Assembly (NCBI RefSeq): GCF_900188375.1
Contig: NZ_FZOO01000003.1
Coordinates: 248,001-312,000, forward strand
Direction of reading: 5' to 3'
DNA: 64,000 bases
Origin: Geodermatophilus pulveris
GTDB taxonomy: Bacteria > Actinomycetota > Actinomycetes > Mycobacteriales > Geodermatophilaceae
This document shows, in pieces, positions 41,465 to 50,370 of the stretch (position 1 is the stretch's first letter; the number at the start of each line of letters is the position of its first letter). A program made the translations under genes and the position numbers. The notes beneath the pieces are model-generated. The model made no database searches. It was not told the origin of the DNA and was given only the letters and a program-made list of their open reading frames with translations.

Positions 41465-41968
41465 CTAGGAGTCCAGGCCGAGCTCGCGGCGCAGCTTGGC
41501 GACGTGGCCGCTGGCCTTGACGTTGTAGGCCGCCTTCTCGATGCGGCCCTCGGCGTCGATGACGAACGTCGACCGGATGACCCCGACGACCTCCTTGCCG
41601 TACAGCTTCTTGGTCCCGTACGCGCCGTAGGCGGCGAGCACCCGGGTGTCCGGGTCGGAGAGCAGGGTGATGCGCAGGCCCTCGGCCTCGCGGAAGCGCG
41701 CCAGCTTCTCGACCGGGTCGGGGGAGATGCCGATGACGTCCAGCCCGGCCTCGGCCAGGTCGCCGGCGGAGGCGGTGAAGTCCACGGCCTGGGTGGTGCA
41801 GCCCGGGGTCATGGCCGCCGGGTAGCAGTAGACGACCACCCGGCGTCCGCGGTGGTCGGCGAGCGAGACCGGGGTGCCGTCGGCATCGGGCAGCGTGAAC
41901 TCCGGTGCGGGGTCCCCCGGCGCCAGGCGGACGGGAGCCGTGTCGAGGCCGCGGTCGGTGTCGGTCAT
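41465..41968 (-). CDS. bcp: Peroxiredoxin, BCP family (1-Cys)
   Basis: 167 residues from ATG 41968. Thiol peroxidase of the Bcp/PrxQ type: APEFTLPDADGTPVSLADHR, VVYCYPAAMTPGCTTQAVDF with peroxidatic C57, GISPDPVEKLARFREAEG, and STFVIDAEGRIEKAAYNVKA. The resolving cysteine normally five residues later (PGCTxEAC) is valine 62, so it acts as a 1-Cys enzyme and needs an external thiol. It reduces organic peroxides and hydrogen peroxide in the cytoplasm. Alone on its strand, after the element region. Confidence 0.9.
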   Translation of the reverse strand: MTDTDRGLDTAPVRLAPGDPAPEFTLPDADGTPVSLADHRGRRVVVYCYPAAMTPGCTTQAVDFTASAGDLAEAGLDVIGISPDPVEKLARFREAEGLRITLLSDPDTRVLAAYGAYGTKKLYGKEVVGVIRSTFVIDAEGRIEKAAYNVKASGHVAKLRRELGLDS

Positions 41969-42018
41969 GACCGGCATCCTGCCGTGCCCGGCCGACCGCA
42001 GGGCAGGGGAGTCCTCCC

Positions 42019-42423
42019 TCAGCCGGCGAGGAAGGACAGCCGGACCTGGCGCTCGGGGTTGTCGGTGTTGGTGTCCACCAGGCAGACCCGCTGCCAGGTG
42101 CCCAGCTGCAGGCGCCCGCCCAGCACCGGGATGCTCGTCGACGGCGGGACGAACGCCGGGAGCACGTGGTCGCGGCCGTGGCCCGGGCTGCCGTGCCGGT
42201 GCCGCCACCGCCCGTCACGGGGGAGCAGCACGTCCAGCTGGGCGAGCAGGTCGTCGTCGCTGCCGGCGCCGGTCTCGATGACCGCGACGCCGGCCGTCGC
42301 GTGCGGTACGAACACGTGCAGCAGCCCGTCGGCCTCCTCGCGCACGAACGCCGCGCACTCGTCGGTGAGGTCGACCACCGTGGGCGCGCCTCCGGTCCGG
42401 ACCGTCATCAGCTCCGATCGCAC
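42019..42423 (-). CDS. YjbQ family protein
   Basis: 134 residues from GTG 42423. Family marks: [59 protein letters not shown]. The YjbQ/UPF0047 family is annotated as a secondary thiamine-phosphate synthase, since E. coli YjbQ can do this weakly; its main role is unclear. It is divergent from rph, with 78 bp between, and in line with bcp on the same strand. Confidence 0.88.
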   Translation of the reverse strand: MRSELMTVRTGGAPTVVDLTDECAAFVREEADGLLHVFVPHATAGVAVIETGAGSDDDLLAQLDVLLPRDGRWRHRHGSPGHGRDHVLPAFVPPSTSIPVLGGRLQLGTWQRVCLVDTNTDNPERQVRLSFLAG

Positions 42424-42501
42424 GGGACATTGTCGTCACACCGCCGTCCCAGCGGACGACACCGCGGGCCCGGCCCGGCCACGGCACTACTGTCGGCCCC
42501 C

Positions 42502-43242
42502 GTGACCGCAGCAGCCGCGCCCCCGCGCCCCGACGGCCGGGCGGCCGACCAGCTCCGCCCCGTGACGATCACCCGCAACTGGCTGGACCACGCCGAGGGC
42601 TCGGTGCTGGTGGAGTTCGGCCGCACCCGGGTGCTCTGCGCCGCCAGCGTCACCGAGGGCGTCCCCCGCTGGCGCCGGGGCTCCGGCCAGGGCTGGATCA
42701 CTGCCGAGTACGCGATGCTGCCCCGGGCGACGCACACCCGCAGCGACCGCGAGTCGGTCAAGGGCCGGCTCGGCGGGCGCACGCACGAGATCAGCCGGCT
42801 GGTGGGCCGCTCGCTGCGGGCCGCGGTCGACCTCGCCGCGCTCGGCGAGAACAGCATCGCCGTCGACTGCGACGTGCTGCAGGCCGACGGCGGCACCCGG
42901 ACGGCGGCCATCACCGGCGCCTACGTCGCCCTCGCCGACGCCGTGTCCTGGCTCGGCCAGCGCGGCAAGCTGGCCCGCAGGACCCCGGTCCTGCAGTCGG
43001 TGGCCGCGGTCAGCGTCGGGGTCGTCGACGGGCAGCCGCGGCTGGACCTCGCCTACGAGGAGGACGTGCGCGCCGGCACCGACATGAACGTCGTCTGCAC
43101 CGGCGACGGCCGGTTCGTCGAGGTCCAGGGCACCGCGGAGGACGGCGTCTTCGACCGCGGCACCCTCGACGCGCTGCTGGACCTCGCCGTCGGCGGCTGC
43201 GCCACCCTCACCGCGCTGCAGCAGCAGGCGCTCACCCGATGA
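42502..43242 (+). CDS. rph: Ribonuclease PH
   Basis: 246 residues from GTG 42502. PH-fold exoribonuclease: [80 protein letters not shown] and [20 protein letters not shown]. It trims tRNA 3' ends phosphorolytically, using phosphate. Coupled to rdgB by ATGA, the usual actinobacterial order (often with murI and an MBL gene before). Complete. Confidence 0.95.
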   Translation: MTAAAAPPRPDGRAADQLRPVTITRNWLDHAEGSVLVEFGRTRVLCAASVTEGVPRWRRGSGQGWITAEYAMLPRATHTRSDRESVKGRLGGRTHEISRLVGRSLRAAVDLAALGENSIAVDCDVLQADGGTRTAAITGAYVALADAVSWLGQRGKLARRTPVLQSVAAVSVGVVDGQPRLDLAYEEDVRAGTDMNVVCTGDGRFVEVQGTAEDGVFDRGTLDALLDLAVGGCATLTALQQQALTR

Positions 43243-43850
43243 GCGCGCGGCTGCTGCTGGCCACCCGCAACCCCGGCAAGCTGGCCGAGCTGCGCCGGCT
43301 GCTGGACAGCGCCGTCCCCGGGGTGGCGGTGCTGGGACTGCGCGACGTCCCCGGGTACCCCGAGGCCCCCGAGACCGGGGCCACCTTCGCGGAGAACGCG
43401 CTGCTCAAGGCGCGCGAGGCGGTGCGGCACACCCGGCTGGCTGCGGTCGCCGACGACTCCGGGCTGACCGTCGACGCGCTCAACGGGATGCCCGGCGTCC
43501 TGTCGGCGCGCTGGTCTGGCCGGCACGGGGACGACGCGGCGAACACCGCTCTGCTGCTCGGCCAGCTCGCCGACGTGCCCGACGGGCGCCGTGGCGCGGC
43601 GTTCGTGTGCGCCGCCGCGGTGGTGACCCCGGGCGGTGCCGAGCGGGTGGTCGAGCGGTCCTGGCGCGGCGAGGTGGTCCGGGAGCCGCGGGGCGCCAAC
43701 GGCTTCGGCTACGACCCGGTCTTCCTGCCCGACGGGCTGGAGCGGACCGCCGCCGAGCTGACCGCGGCGGAGAAGGACGCGCGCAGCCACCGCGGCCAGG
43801 CCCTCGCCGCGCTGGTGCCGCTGGTCGCGGAGCTGCTCGGCCGCCGCTGA
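43239..43850 (+). CDS. rdgB: RdgB/HAM1 non-canonical purine NTP pyrophosphatase
   Basis: 203 residues from ATG 43239, overlapping the rph stop. Family motifs: [74 protein letters not shown] and [17 protein letters not shown]. It removes ITP, dITP and XTP from the nucleotide pool to protect DNA and RNA. Usual size; no domain missing. Confidence 0.95.
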   Translation: MSARLLLATRNPGKLAELRRLLDSAVPGVAVLGLRDVPGYPEAPETGATFAENALLKAREAVRHTRLAAVADDSGLTVDALNGMPGVLSARWSGRHGDDAANTALLLGQLADVPDGRRGAAFVCAAAVVTPGGAERVVERSWRGEVVREPRGANGFGYDPVFLPDGLERTAAELTAAEKDARSHRGQALAALVPLVAELLGRR

Positions 43851-43887
43851 CCGGTGCCCCTCGGCAGGGAGCAACGGCGGCGGGGAG

Positions 43888-44091
43888 GTGCGCCCGCTCG
43901 CCGAGCGCACCCCGCTCATCCGGCCGCTGACCCGCCACGTCGTCGACGCGGCGCTCGAGCAGTGCACGTGGTGGCGCGACACCGGCCGGCACCTCGGGGG
44001 GTCCGAGTCACGGGCGCGCCCCGCCGGTCCCGGTCTGCCGGGGCCGGCGGGTGGCACGTCAGGGGGTCGGCCCGGCCCCGGCGGTGGGTGA
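43888..44091 (+). CDS. Possible small protein, 67 aa
   Basis: GTG 43888 opens a frame whose first 38 residues look real (RPLAERTPLIRPLTRHVVDA, ALEQCTWWRDTGRHLGG), while the rest is Gly/Pro/Arg-rich and overlaps the end of the opposite membrane protein gene by 33 bp. GGGGAGG sits just before the GTG, slightly too close for an ideal ribosome site. No family recognised. Confidence 0.35.
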   Translation: MRPLAERTPLIRPLTRHVVDAALEQCTWWRDTGRHLGGSESRARPAGPGLPGPAGGTSGGRPGPGGG

Positions 44092-44922
44092 CGCGTCGTC
44101 CTCCCCGGCGTCCGGTGCCGCGTCCTCCGACGACCCGCCCGAGGACCCGCCCGGCTCGCTGCCGGTGGTGGGCTCGGCCGCCGGGGTCCGCGACGGGGTG
44201 GCCGACCCGGACGGCTCGTCCCCGGGCTCCTCGTTCCCGGGCTCCTCGTCCCCGGTCTCCTCGTCCCCGGTCTCCCGGCTGCCGGCGTCGTCGGACGCCC
44301 CGTCGGTCCCGGTGGCCGGCGAGCTGCTCCCGGTCGCCGGTGCGGCCGGGTCGGGCGACGACGGCGCCGGGTCCCCGGACCCCTCCCCGCCGGAGGACGA
44401 CGAGGCCTCGGTGATCGCGCCGATGGTCGTGGCCGCGGAGGTCTCGGTGTCCCCGACGAGGGCGGACACCGGCCGCTGGCCGACCAGCTCGATGGCGCTC
44501 ACGATGCCCATGGCCAGCACGAAGACCGCGCCGGCGTAGGCGGCGACCCGTGTCCAGCGCAGCCGGGGACGACCGGCCCTCGTGCGGCGGGGGTCCAGGT
44601 GGGCGGGCAGCACCGCGGTGGCCGGGGCCGCCCCGGCCGCCGTCCGGCCGGCGGTGAGCTGCCCGCGGGCGCGCCGCAGCGTCCGGCTGGTCCGCTGCAG
44701 GGAGGTGCCGTAGACGGCGGCGCCGACGGTGCTGACGACGCTGGCCAGGCCGGCACCGATGAGGGTGCCGGCCAGGCCGGAGAAGGAGGCCACCACGGCG
44801 GCCGACACCGCGGCCAGGGCGCCTGCGGCCACCTGGGTGGCGCTGAGCTGGACGCCCGTCCGCGGCTCGTCGTCGTCGGGGCGGGCGGGCCGGTCGGTCG
44901 GGGCGGGGCGTGGCGCGGTCAT
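44059..44922 (-). CDS. Membrane protein with acidic low-complexity tail
   Basis: 287 residues from GTG 44922. The N-terminus is Pro/Arg/Asp-rich; helices at about 30-50 and 55-70 (AAGALAAVSAAVVASFSGLA, GAGLASVVSTVGAAVYGT) are followed by a basic cytoplasmic loop (RTLRRARGQLTAGR) and another helix at 127-147 (VAAYAGAVFVLAMGIVSAIE). The last 120 residues are Ser/Glu/Gly/Pro-rich with repeats of TGDEE and PGDEE (ETGDEETGDEEPGNEEPGDE) and would be exposed outside the cell. Function unknown; it may be a cell-surface or stress protein. Confidence 0.75.
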   Translation of the reverse strand: MTAPRPAPTDRPARPDDDEPRTGVQLSATQVAAGALAAVSAAVVASFSGLAGTLIGAGLASVVSTVGAAVYGTSLQRTSRTLRRARGQLTAGRTAAGAAPATAVLPAHLDPRRTRAGRPRLRWTRVAAYAGAVFVLAMGIVSAIELVGQRPVSALVGDTETSAATTIGAITEASSSSGGEGSGDPAPSSPDPAAPATGSSSPATGTDGASDDAGSRETGDEETGDEEPGNEEPGDEPSGSATPSRTPAAEPTTGSEPGGSSGGSSEDAAPDAGEDDASPTAGAGPTP

Positions 44923-45140
44923 GGGCTCCGGCGGGGTCGGTGCGTGCAGGGGGAGGCGGCCGGGACGGGCGGCGCTGCGCGACGGCCTGCCCTCCCAGCG
45001 TAGGGGCCGGGCCCGGGCCGTCCCGCCGCCTCCCGGCGCCGCGGGCCGCTGACCTGCGCCGACGTCGCCGTGTGATCCCGCTCTCGCGCGCCCGGGCCGC
45101 CCGCCCGGCGGGCCCGCGGGTGCGCGGGCACAGTGGGCGG

Positions 45141-46061
45141 GTGCTGATCTCGGTGGCGGGTGTGCGGGCGCTGCGCTTCGACGACGGGACGCCGGTGACC
45201 GCGGCCTCGGCGGTCGCGCCGCTCGGCGACGGCTGGCTGGTGGCCCAGGACGACTCCACGGTGGCCGCCTGGCTGCGGGGCGGCTCGGTCGCCGCGCTGC
45301 GCCTGCTGCCGCCCGTCGAGGGCCTGGACCGGTTCAGCGAGCAGGCCGGCACCAAGCGGCTCAAGCCCGACCTGGAGGTGGCCTGCCCCGCGGAGGTCGA
45401 CGGGGAGCCGGCCGTCCTGCTGCTCGGCTCGGGCGCCACCGACCGGCGCACCCGCGGGGTCCTGGTGCGCCTGGACGGCGGGGTGCCCGTCGTCCGGGCG
45501 GGGGAGCTGGCGCCGCTGTACGCGCAGGTCGCCGGGGTGCTGGAGGTGGCCGCCGACCAGCTCAACCTGGAGGGCGCCAGCCGGCACGGCGGCACGGTCC
45601 GCTGGTTCAACCGCGGCAACCTCGCCGCCGGGGTGCGCCCGGGCAGCGTCGACGTCCCGCTGGCCGCGCTCGTCGACGCCGTCCTCGGCCGGGCGGACGC
45701 CGCCGCCGTCCCGGTGGCGCGGCCGAGGGTCTACGACCTGGGCGAGGTGGCCGGGGTGGGCCTCGCGGTGACCGACGCCATCGCGCTGCCCGACGGGCGG
45801 CTGCTGCTCAGCGCAGCAGCCGAGGACACCCCGAACGCCGTCGACGACGGGCCGGTGGTGGCCTCCGCGCTGGCGCTGGTCGACGGGGACGAGGTGCTGG
45901 CGGTCGGCCGGGTGCCGGAGGTGGAGGGGCGGGTGGCCAAGGTGGAGGGGCTGGCCCTGCGCGGCGTCGCGGACGGGGTGGTGCACCTGCTCGCCGTCGT
46001 GGACGACGACGACGCCACCCGCCCGGCGACGGCGCTGGAGCTGCACGTCGAGCTGGGCTGA
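45141..46061 (+). CDS. DUF6929 family protein
   Basis: 306 residues from GTG 45141. The sequence has a beta-propeller-like repeating style with family parts FSEQAGTKRLKPDLEVACP, LNLEGASRHGGTVRWFNRGN, and PDGRLLLSAAAEDTPNAVDD. Members of DUF6929 occur in many bacteria, seem soluble and have no assigned function. The upstream 218 bp separates it from the opposite membrane protein gene. The tRNA-Leu gene begins (3' end) two bases past its stop on the other strand. Confidence 0.7.
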   Translation: MLISVAGVRALRFDDGTPVTAASAVAPLGDGWLVAQDDSTVAAWLRGGSVAALRLLPPVEGLDRFSEQAGTKRLKPDLEVACPAEVDGEPAVLLLGSGATDRRTRGVLVRLDGGVPVVRAGELAPLYAQVAGVLEVAADQLNLEGASRHGGTVRWFNRGNLAAGVRPGSVDVPLAALVDAVLGRADAAAVPVARPRVYDLGEVAGVGLAVTDAIALPDGRLLLSAAAEDTPNAVDDGPVVASALALVDGDEVLAVGRVPEVEGRVAKVEGLALRGVADGVVHLLAVVDDDDATRPATALELHVELG

Positions 46062-46062
46062 G

Positions 46063-46143
46063 TGCGGGAGGCGGGAGTCGAACCCGCACGCCCGAGGGCA
46101 CCAGATCCTAAGTCTGGCGTGGCTGCCGTTACACCACTCCCGC
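46063..46143 (-). tRNA. tRNA-Leu(TAG)
   Basis: An 81-nt tRNA on the minus strand: acceptor GCGGGAG pairs with CTCCCGC, D arm starting TGGTGTAACGGCAGCC, anticodon arm CCAGA-CTTAGGA-TCTGG (anticodon TAG, decodes CUA/CUG leucine codons), a long variable arm (TGCCCTCGGGCG), T arm GCGGG-TTCGACT-CCCGC and discriminator A. The long variable arm confirms a class II tRNA, here Leu. CCA is not encoded. Confidence 0.93.
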
Positions 46144-46234
46144 GTCGGGTCGAGCATAGGGAAGGGCAGCCCGTGCGGGTGGCCACCGGCCGACTGGCGA
46201 GCCCGGGCCCGTGCCGTCTGGCAGGCTGTCGCCC

Positions 46235-46465
46235 GTGCCTCGCGACCCTCGACAGATCCAGCTGGAGATCGACGCCGCCCGGGAGGCGCTCGCCGCGACC
46301 CTGGACCAGCTGGCCGCCCGGACCAGCCCGCAGCGGCTGAGGGCCCAGGGGCAGGCCGCCGTCCAGCAGTTCCTGCAGACGCCGGCGGGGATGGCGGCGG
46401 TCGGCGCGGTCGGCCTGCTGATGACCCTCGTGCTCGTGCAGCGGGTGCGGCACCGGAACGACTGA
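46235..46465 (+). CDS. Short DUF3618 protein
   Basis: 76 residues from GTG 46235. DUF3618 pattern RDPRQIQLEIDAAREALAAT, LDQLAARTSPQRLRAQGQAA, then one membrane helix GMAAVGAVGLLMTLVLVQRV and a basic end. It is a short second member of the family found in the operon at 9.7-10.4 kb, without the Gln-rich tails. It is 12 bp upstream of the DUF427 gene and probably co-transcribed; single-pass, N-in. Confidence 0.75.
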   Translation: MPRDPRQIQLEIDAAREALAATLDQLAARTSPQRLRAQGQAAVQQFLQTPAGMAAVGAVGLLMTLVLVQRVRHRND

Positions 46466-46477
46466 CGGGAGACCGCC

Positions 46478-46975
46478 GTGGCCCACCCCCGCCCCGATCC
46501 CGTCGGCCCCGGCCAGGAGTCCGTCTGGGACTACCCCCGCCCCCCGTCGGCCGAGGTGACCGGCCGGCGCGTCGTGGTCGAGCTCGGCGGCCGGGTCGTC
46601 GCCGCCACCGACCGGGCCGTGCGGGTCTGCGAGACCAGCCACCCGCCGGTGTACTACGTGCCCCGCGAGGACGTCGCCGACGGCGTCCTGCAGCGCGCCT
46701 CCGGCAGCTCGTGGTGCGAGTGGAAGGGTGCGGCGACCTACTGGGACGCCGTCGTCGACGGACGGCGGTACCCGTCGGTGGGCTGGTCCTACGAGGCGCC
46801 GGTGCCGCGCTACGCCCACCTGCGCGGCGCGGTGGCGTTCTACCCGAGCCGGGTCGACCGGGCGCTCGTCGACGGGGAGACCGTGCGGGCGCAGCCGGGC
46901 GACTTCTACGGCGGCTGGATCACCGACGAGGTCGTCGGCCCCTTCAAGGGTTCGCCGGGCACGCTCGGCTGGTGA
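46478..46975 (+). CDS. DUF427 domain protein
   Basis: 165 residues from GTG 46478 (GGGAGACCGCC upstream). One DUF427 domain: VVVELGGRVVAATDRAVRVC, ETSHPPVYYVPREDVADGVL, SSWCEWKGAATYWDAVVDGR, VGWSYEAPVPRYAHLRGAVA, FYGGWITDEVVGPFKG. A small beta-rich fold in bacteria and fungi with unknown biochemical role. Immediately follows the DUF3618 gene. Confidence 0.85.
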   Translation: MAHPRPDPVGPGQESVWDYPRPPSAEVTGRRVVVELGGRVVAATDRAVRVCETSHPPVYYVPREDVADGVLQRASGSSWCEWKGAATYWDAVVDGRRYPSVGWSYEAPVPRYAHLRGAVAFYPSRVDRALVDGETVRAQPGDFYGGWITDEVVGPFKGSPGTLGW

Positions 46976-46979
46976 TCCC

Positions 46980-47606
46980 TCAGGCGGACGGTCCCCAGTT
47001 GGCCCGGAGCAGCGGCAGGGCGACGTCACCCAGCACCTCGTCGGCGTAGTCCCGGGTGACGAGGTGGCCGGTCATCAGCCACCGCTGGACCAGCGGAGCC
47101 ATGAGGGCCTCGGCGACCACGGTGCCGGCCAGGCCCGGGCGCAGCTCGCCGCGCGCCTCGGCGCGGGCGAAGACCTGCCCGAACGCGCGACGCCACACCC
47201 CGACCGGGCCGTCGCCGAACGCCTCCCCCAGCGCGGGATGGTGTGTGACGGTAGACAGCAGCGCCCGTGTCGCCGCACCCATGGGTCCGTTGATCACGTC
47301 GACGATGCTGTACAGGACCTCGCGCAGGTCGGTCTGCAGCGACCCGGTGTCCGCAGGGGTGACCGTGGTGGCGTTCAGCTCGGTGATGGTGTCGGCCACG
47401 AGATCCTGCTTGGTGCGCCACCGGCGGTAGATGGTCGCCTTGCCCACACCGGCCTCGGCGGCCACGGCGTCCATGGTCAGCGCGCCGTACCCGACCTCCG
47501 CCAGCAGCCGCAGGATGGCCGCCCGGATGACGCCGTCCCGGCTGGGGTCGCGGGGGCGGCCGCCCCGCGGGGAGCGCACCGGCGGGGCTTCCTGGGTGAC
47601 GATCAT
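46980..47606 (-). CDS. TetR family regulator
   Basis: 208 residues from ATG 47606. N-terminal helix-turn-helix (about 24-70): RAAILRLLAEVGYGALTMDA, VAAEAGVGKATIYRRWRTKQ, DLVADTITE. The C-terminal ligand domain includes REVLYSIVDVINGPMGAATR and VFARAEARGELRPGLAGTVV, in the TetR_C_11/AcrR-like style. It probably represses a neighbouring or distant gene; nothing obvious is divergent apart from the EAL protein gene. Confidence 0.88.
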   Translation of the reverse strand: MIVTQEAPPVRSPRGGRPRDPSRDGVIRAAILRLLAEVGYGALTMDAVAAEAGVGKATIYRRWRTKQDLVADTITELNATTVTPADTGSLQTDLREVLYSIVDVINGPMGAATRALLSTVTHHPALGEAFGDGPVGVWRRAFGQVFARAEARGELRPGLAGTVVAEALMAPLVQRWLMTGHLVTRDYADEVLGDVALPLLRANWGPSA

Positions 47607-47744
47607 GGGCTGACCTTAGACACTCAGGTGAGAGACGACGACACGATCCGGAACCGCCGGTCGTCGGATCGGCGCGTCCGGCGCGTCGGGACCGACCGCG
47701 CGCCCGTCGGAGCCCGCCGTCCACGTGCCGTGCATCCTGGTGCC

Positions 47745-48830
47745 GTGGCGCCCCCCGACCGACGACTGCGGCGCCGGGAGTACTGGCACCTGCCGGCCCG
47801 CGCGACCCGCGTCCTGCTCGCGACCTCCGACGCGCACCTGCTCACCGAGGTGGCCCGCACGGCGCGGACGCTGGGGCTGCAGGTGTCGGCGTCCCCGGAC
47901 CTGCTGGACCTCGACGACGAGGACGGCGGCCGCGGCGTCGAGCGGCTGTTCCGGCGGCTGGCCCGCGGGCTCACCACCGCGGAGGCCGAGGACCTGCGGG
48001 TGGCCACCGACCCCCCGGACGGCGGCTCGGCGCTGACCGCCCGGCTGCTCACCGCGCCGACGCTCGCCGTGGAGCTGGCCCGCCGCGGCGTCACCGCCGA
48101 CATCGGCCTGCTCACCGAGGCCGAGCTGTGGTCGGTGTACCAGCCGATCGTCCGGCTCGACGACCGCGCCGTCGTCGCGCAGGAGGCGCTGCTGCGGGGG
48201 TCGGTCGGCGGGCGGGAGATCGGCGCGGAGGACCTGTTCTTCGTCGCGGAGTCCGCCGGGTGGCTGCCCCGGCTGGACCGCATCGGCCGCGAGTCGGCGG
48301 TCACCGGCGCGGCGTCCTGGCTCGGCGACGCCGACCTGTTCGTCAACTCCGACCCCGCCTCGGTGCACCGGCCGGAGGTCAGCCTCGCCGGCACCGCCCG
48401 GGCCCTGGAGGACGCCGGCATCCACCCCTCGCGGATGGTCGTCGAGGTGGGGGAGGTCTCCGCCGTCCGGGACCGCGGGCACCTGCTGTCGGTGCTCGAG
48501 CACCACCGCGCCCGTGGCTGGCGGGTGGCGCTGGACGACGTCGCGGCGGGCTGGTCGAGCCGCTCGCTGCTGACCGCGGTCCGCCCGGACGTGGTCAAGC
48601 TGGGCCGGCCGCTGGTGCAGGCGCTGCCCGACGACGGCGCGCGCACCATGGTGCGGTCGGTCGTCGAGCTGGCCCACGCGCTGGGCGCGCAGGTCGTGGC
48701 CGAGGGGGTGGAGACCGAGCGGACCGCCGACGAGGTCACCCGCCTGGGCGCCGACCTGGGTCAGGGCTGGCTGTTCGGCCGCCCGGTCGCCCCGCCTGCC
48801 ACCGGGGTCAGTGCAGGCCCCAGCCGGTGA
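47745..48830 (+). CDS. EAL domain cyclic-di-GMP phosphodiesterase
   Basis: 361 residues from GTG 47745. N-terminal region (about 20-115) contains a REC-like or unrecognised sensor segment, then an EAL domain at about 125-350. Catalytic residues appear kept: E in AQEALLRGS, N in LFVNSDPAS, E in MVVEVGE, DD in VALDDVAAGWSS, K in VVKLGRPL, E in VAEGVETERT and Q in GQGWLFGRP. It should hydrolyse cyclic di-GMP. No membrane helices. The 3' end overlaps the opposite phosphatase gene by 23 bp. Confidence 0.85.
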   Translation: MAPPDRRLRRREYWHLPARATRVLLATSDAHLLTEVARTARTLGLQVSASPDLLDLDDEDGGRGVERLFRRLARGLTTAEAEDLRVATDPPDGGSALTARLLTAPTLAVELARRGVTADIGLLTEAELWSVYQPIVRLDDRAVVAQEALLRGSVGGREIGAEDLFFVAESAGWLPRLDRIGRESAVTGAASWLGDADLFVNSDPASVHRPEVSLAGTARALEDAGIHPSRMVVEVGEVSAVRDRGHLLSVLEHHRARGWRVALDDVAAGWSSRSLLTAVRPDVVKLGRPLVQALPDDGARTMVRSVVELAHALGAQVVAEGVETERTADEVTRLGADLGQGWLFGRPVAPPATGVSAGPSR

Positions 48831-49389
48831 GCACCGGGCGGTCGTGCTCGTGGCCGAGCACGCCGTAGGAGCCGGCCGGCAGCGCGAGCAGCGCCCCGGC
48901 CCGCGGGTCCAGACCGAGCCAGCGGGCGCTCAGCACGCGCAGCACGTGGCCGTGCGCGACCAGCACGACGTCGCCGTCGGCCAGCAGCGGCCGGGCCCGG
49001 TCGAGCACCCGGTCCACCCGCACGCCGACGTCGGCCAGCGTCTCGCCCGGCGTGCGGCCGGGGACGGTGCCGTCCTCCCAGAGGGACCAGGCCCGGCCCA
49101 GCTCCTCGCTGATCTCCGCCGTCGTGCGCCCCTCGTAGCCGCCGTAGTCCAGCTCGACGAGGTCCTCGTCGGTCGCGGTCACCGCCAGCCCGGCGAGCTC
49201 GGCGGTCCGCCGGGCCCGCAGCCGGGGGCTGGTCCACACCGCGGCCAGCGTCCGGCCGTCGAGGTCGCCGCGCAGCCGGCGGGCCTGCTCCTCGCCCTCG
49301 GGCAGCAGCGGCAGGTCGGTGACGCTGGTGTGCTGGCCGCTGAGGCTCCACTCGGTCTGCCCGTGCCGCACCACGACGACCTCGCCCAT
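48808..49389 (-). CDS. Histidine phosphatase family protein
   Basis: 193 residues from ATG 49389. Phosphoglycerate-mutase-like phosphatase: VVVVRHGQTEWSLSGQHTSV (catalytic H9), VWTSPRLRARRTAELAGLAV, LDYGGYEGRTTAEI and VLVAHGHVLRVLSARWLGLD (second catalytic His). Substrate unknown; small phosphate esters are usual. Starts opposite the aldo/keto reductase gene, 107 bp away. Confidence 0.9.
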   Translation of the reverse strand: MGEVVVVRHGQTEWSLSGQHTSVTDLPLLPEGEEQARRLRGDLDGRTLAAVWTSPRLRARRTAELAGLAVTATDEDLVELDYGGYEGRTTAEISEELGRAWSLWEDGTVPGRTPGETLADVGVRVDRVLDRARPLLADGDVVLVAHGHVLRVLSARWLGLDPRAGALLALPAGSYGVLGHEHDRPVLTGWGLH

Positions 49390-49496
49390 GCCGGCCAGTG
49401 TCGGCGGTCACATCCCGGAAGAGCAACGCCCCCTGCGTGTGCTGCGCGGCACAGGAACCCGTGGCGCCCGGCCGCGGGCCGATCCCTGGAGGGACC

Positions 49497-50351
49497 ATGA
49501 CCACCGTCGCGCCCACCGACACCTTCGCCCTCGGCGGGGACCTCACCGTCCACCGCCTCGGCTACGGCGCCATGCAGCTCACCGGCCCCGGCGTCTGGGA
49601 CGAGCCCGCCGACCCGGGGAACGCCCGCCGCGTGCTGCGTGCCGCCGTCGAGCAGGGCGTGGACTTCATCGACACCGCCGACTCCTACGGCCCGGTGGTC
49701 AGCGAGCGGCTCATCGCCGAGGCGCTGCACCCGTACCCGGAGGGGCTGGTCGTCGCGACCAAGGCCGGCCTGACCCGGCAGGGACCGGGCATCTGGACGC
49801 CGGTCGGCCGCCCGGCCTACCTCCGCCAGCAGGTGGAGCTGTCGCTGCGCACCCTGCGCCTGGAGCGCATCGACCTCATCCAGCTGCACCGCATCGACGC
49901 CGAGGTGCCCCTGGCCGACCAGCTGGGCGTCTTCCGCGAGCTGCAGGAGGAGGGGAAGGTCCGCCACATCGGCCTGTCCGAGGTGTCGGTGGCCGAGCTG
50001 CAGCAGGCCCAGGAGATCGTCGACGTGGTCAGCGTGCAGAACCTCTACAACCTGACCAACCGGCAGTCCCAGGAGGTCCTGGACCACTGCACCGAGCACG
50101 GCATCGCCTTCATCCCGTGGTTCCCGATCGCCACCGGCGACCTCGCCGCCCCGGACAGCCCGGTGGCCGACATCGCCCGCGAGCTGGACGCCACGCCGGC
50201 CCAGGTGGCGCTGGCCTGGCTGCTGCACACCTCGCCGGTGGTGCTGCCCATCCCGGGCACCAAGTCGCTGGACCACCTCGCCGAGAACCTGGGCGCCGCC
50301 CGGCTCCGACTGTCCGCCGAGGACGTCGCCCGCCTGGACGCCCTCGCCTGA
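49497..50351 (+). CDS. Aldo/keto reductase
   Basis: 284 residues from ATG 49497 (GGAGGGACC before it). Catalytic tetrad in FIDTADSYGPV (D and Y), VVATKAGLTR (K) and LIQLHRIDAEV (H); NADPH-binding end IPGTKSLDHLAENLGAA. TIM-barrel oxidoreductase of the YdbC/AKR11-like group that reduces aldehydes and ketones. Longer upstream frame is not coding. It is alone before the STAS gene on the opposite strand. Confidence 0.9.
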   Translation: MTTVAPTDTFALGGDLTVHRLGYGAMQLTGPGVWDEPADPGNARRVLRAAVEQGVDFIDTADSYGPVVSERLIAEALHPYPEGLVVATKAGLTRQGPGIWTPVGRPAYLRQQVELSLRTLRLERIDLIQLHRIDAEVPLADQLGVFRELQEEGKVRHIGLSEVSVAELQQAQEIVDVVSVQNLYNLTNRQSQEVLDHCTEHGIAFIPWFPIATGDLAAPDSPVADIARELDATPAQVALAWLLHTSPVVLPIPGTKSLDHLAENLGAARLRLSAEDVARLDALA

Positions 50352-50370
50352 GGGTCGACCGGGTCCTCGC

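Noticed and set aside
47745-48830. EAL protein as a catalytically dead member
   Set aside because: All catalytic residues (E, N, E, DD, K, E, Q) seem present despite sequence drift around them.
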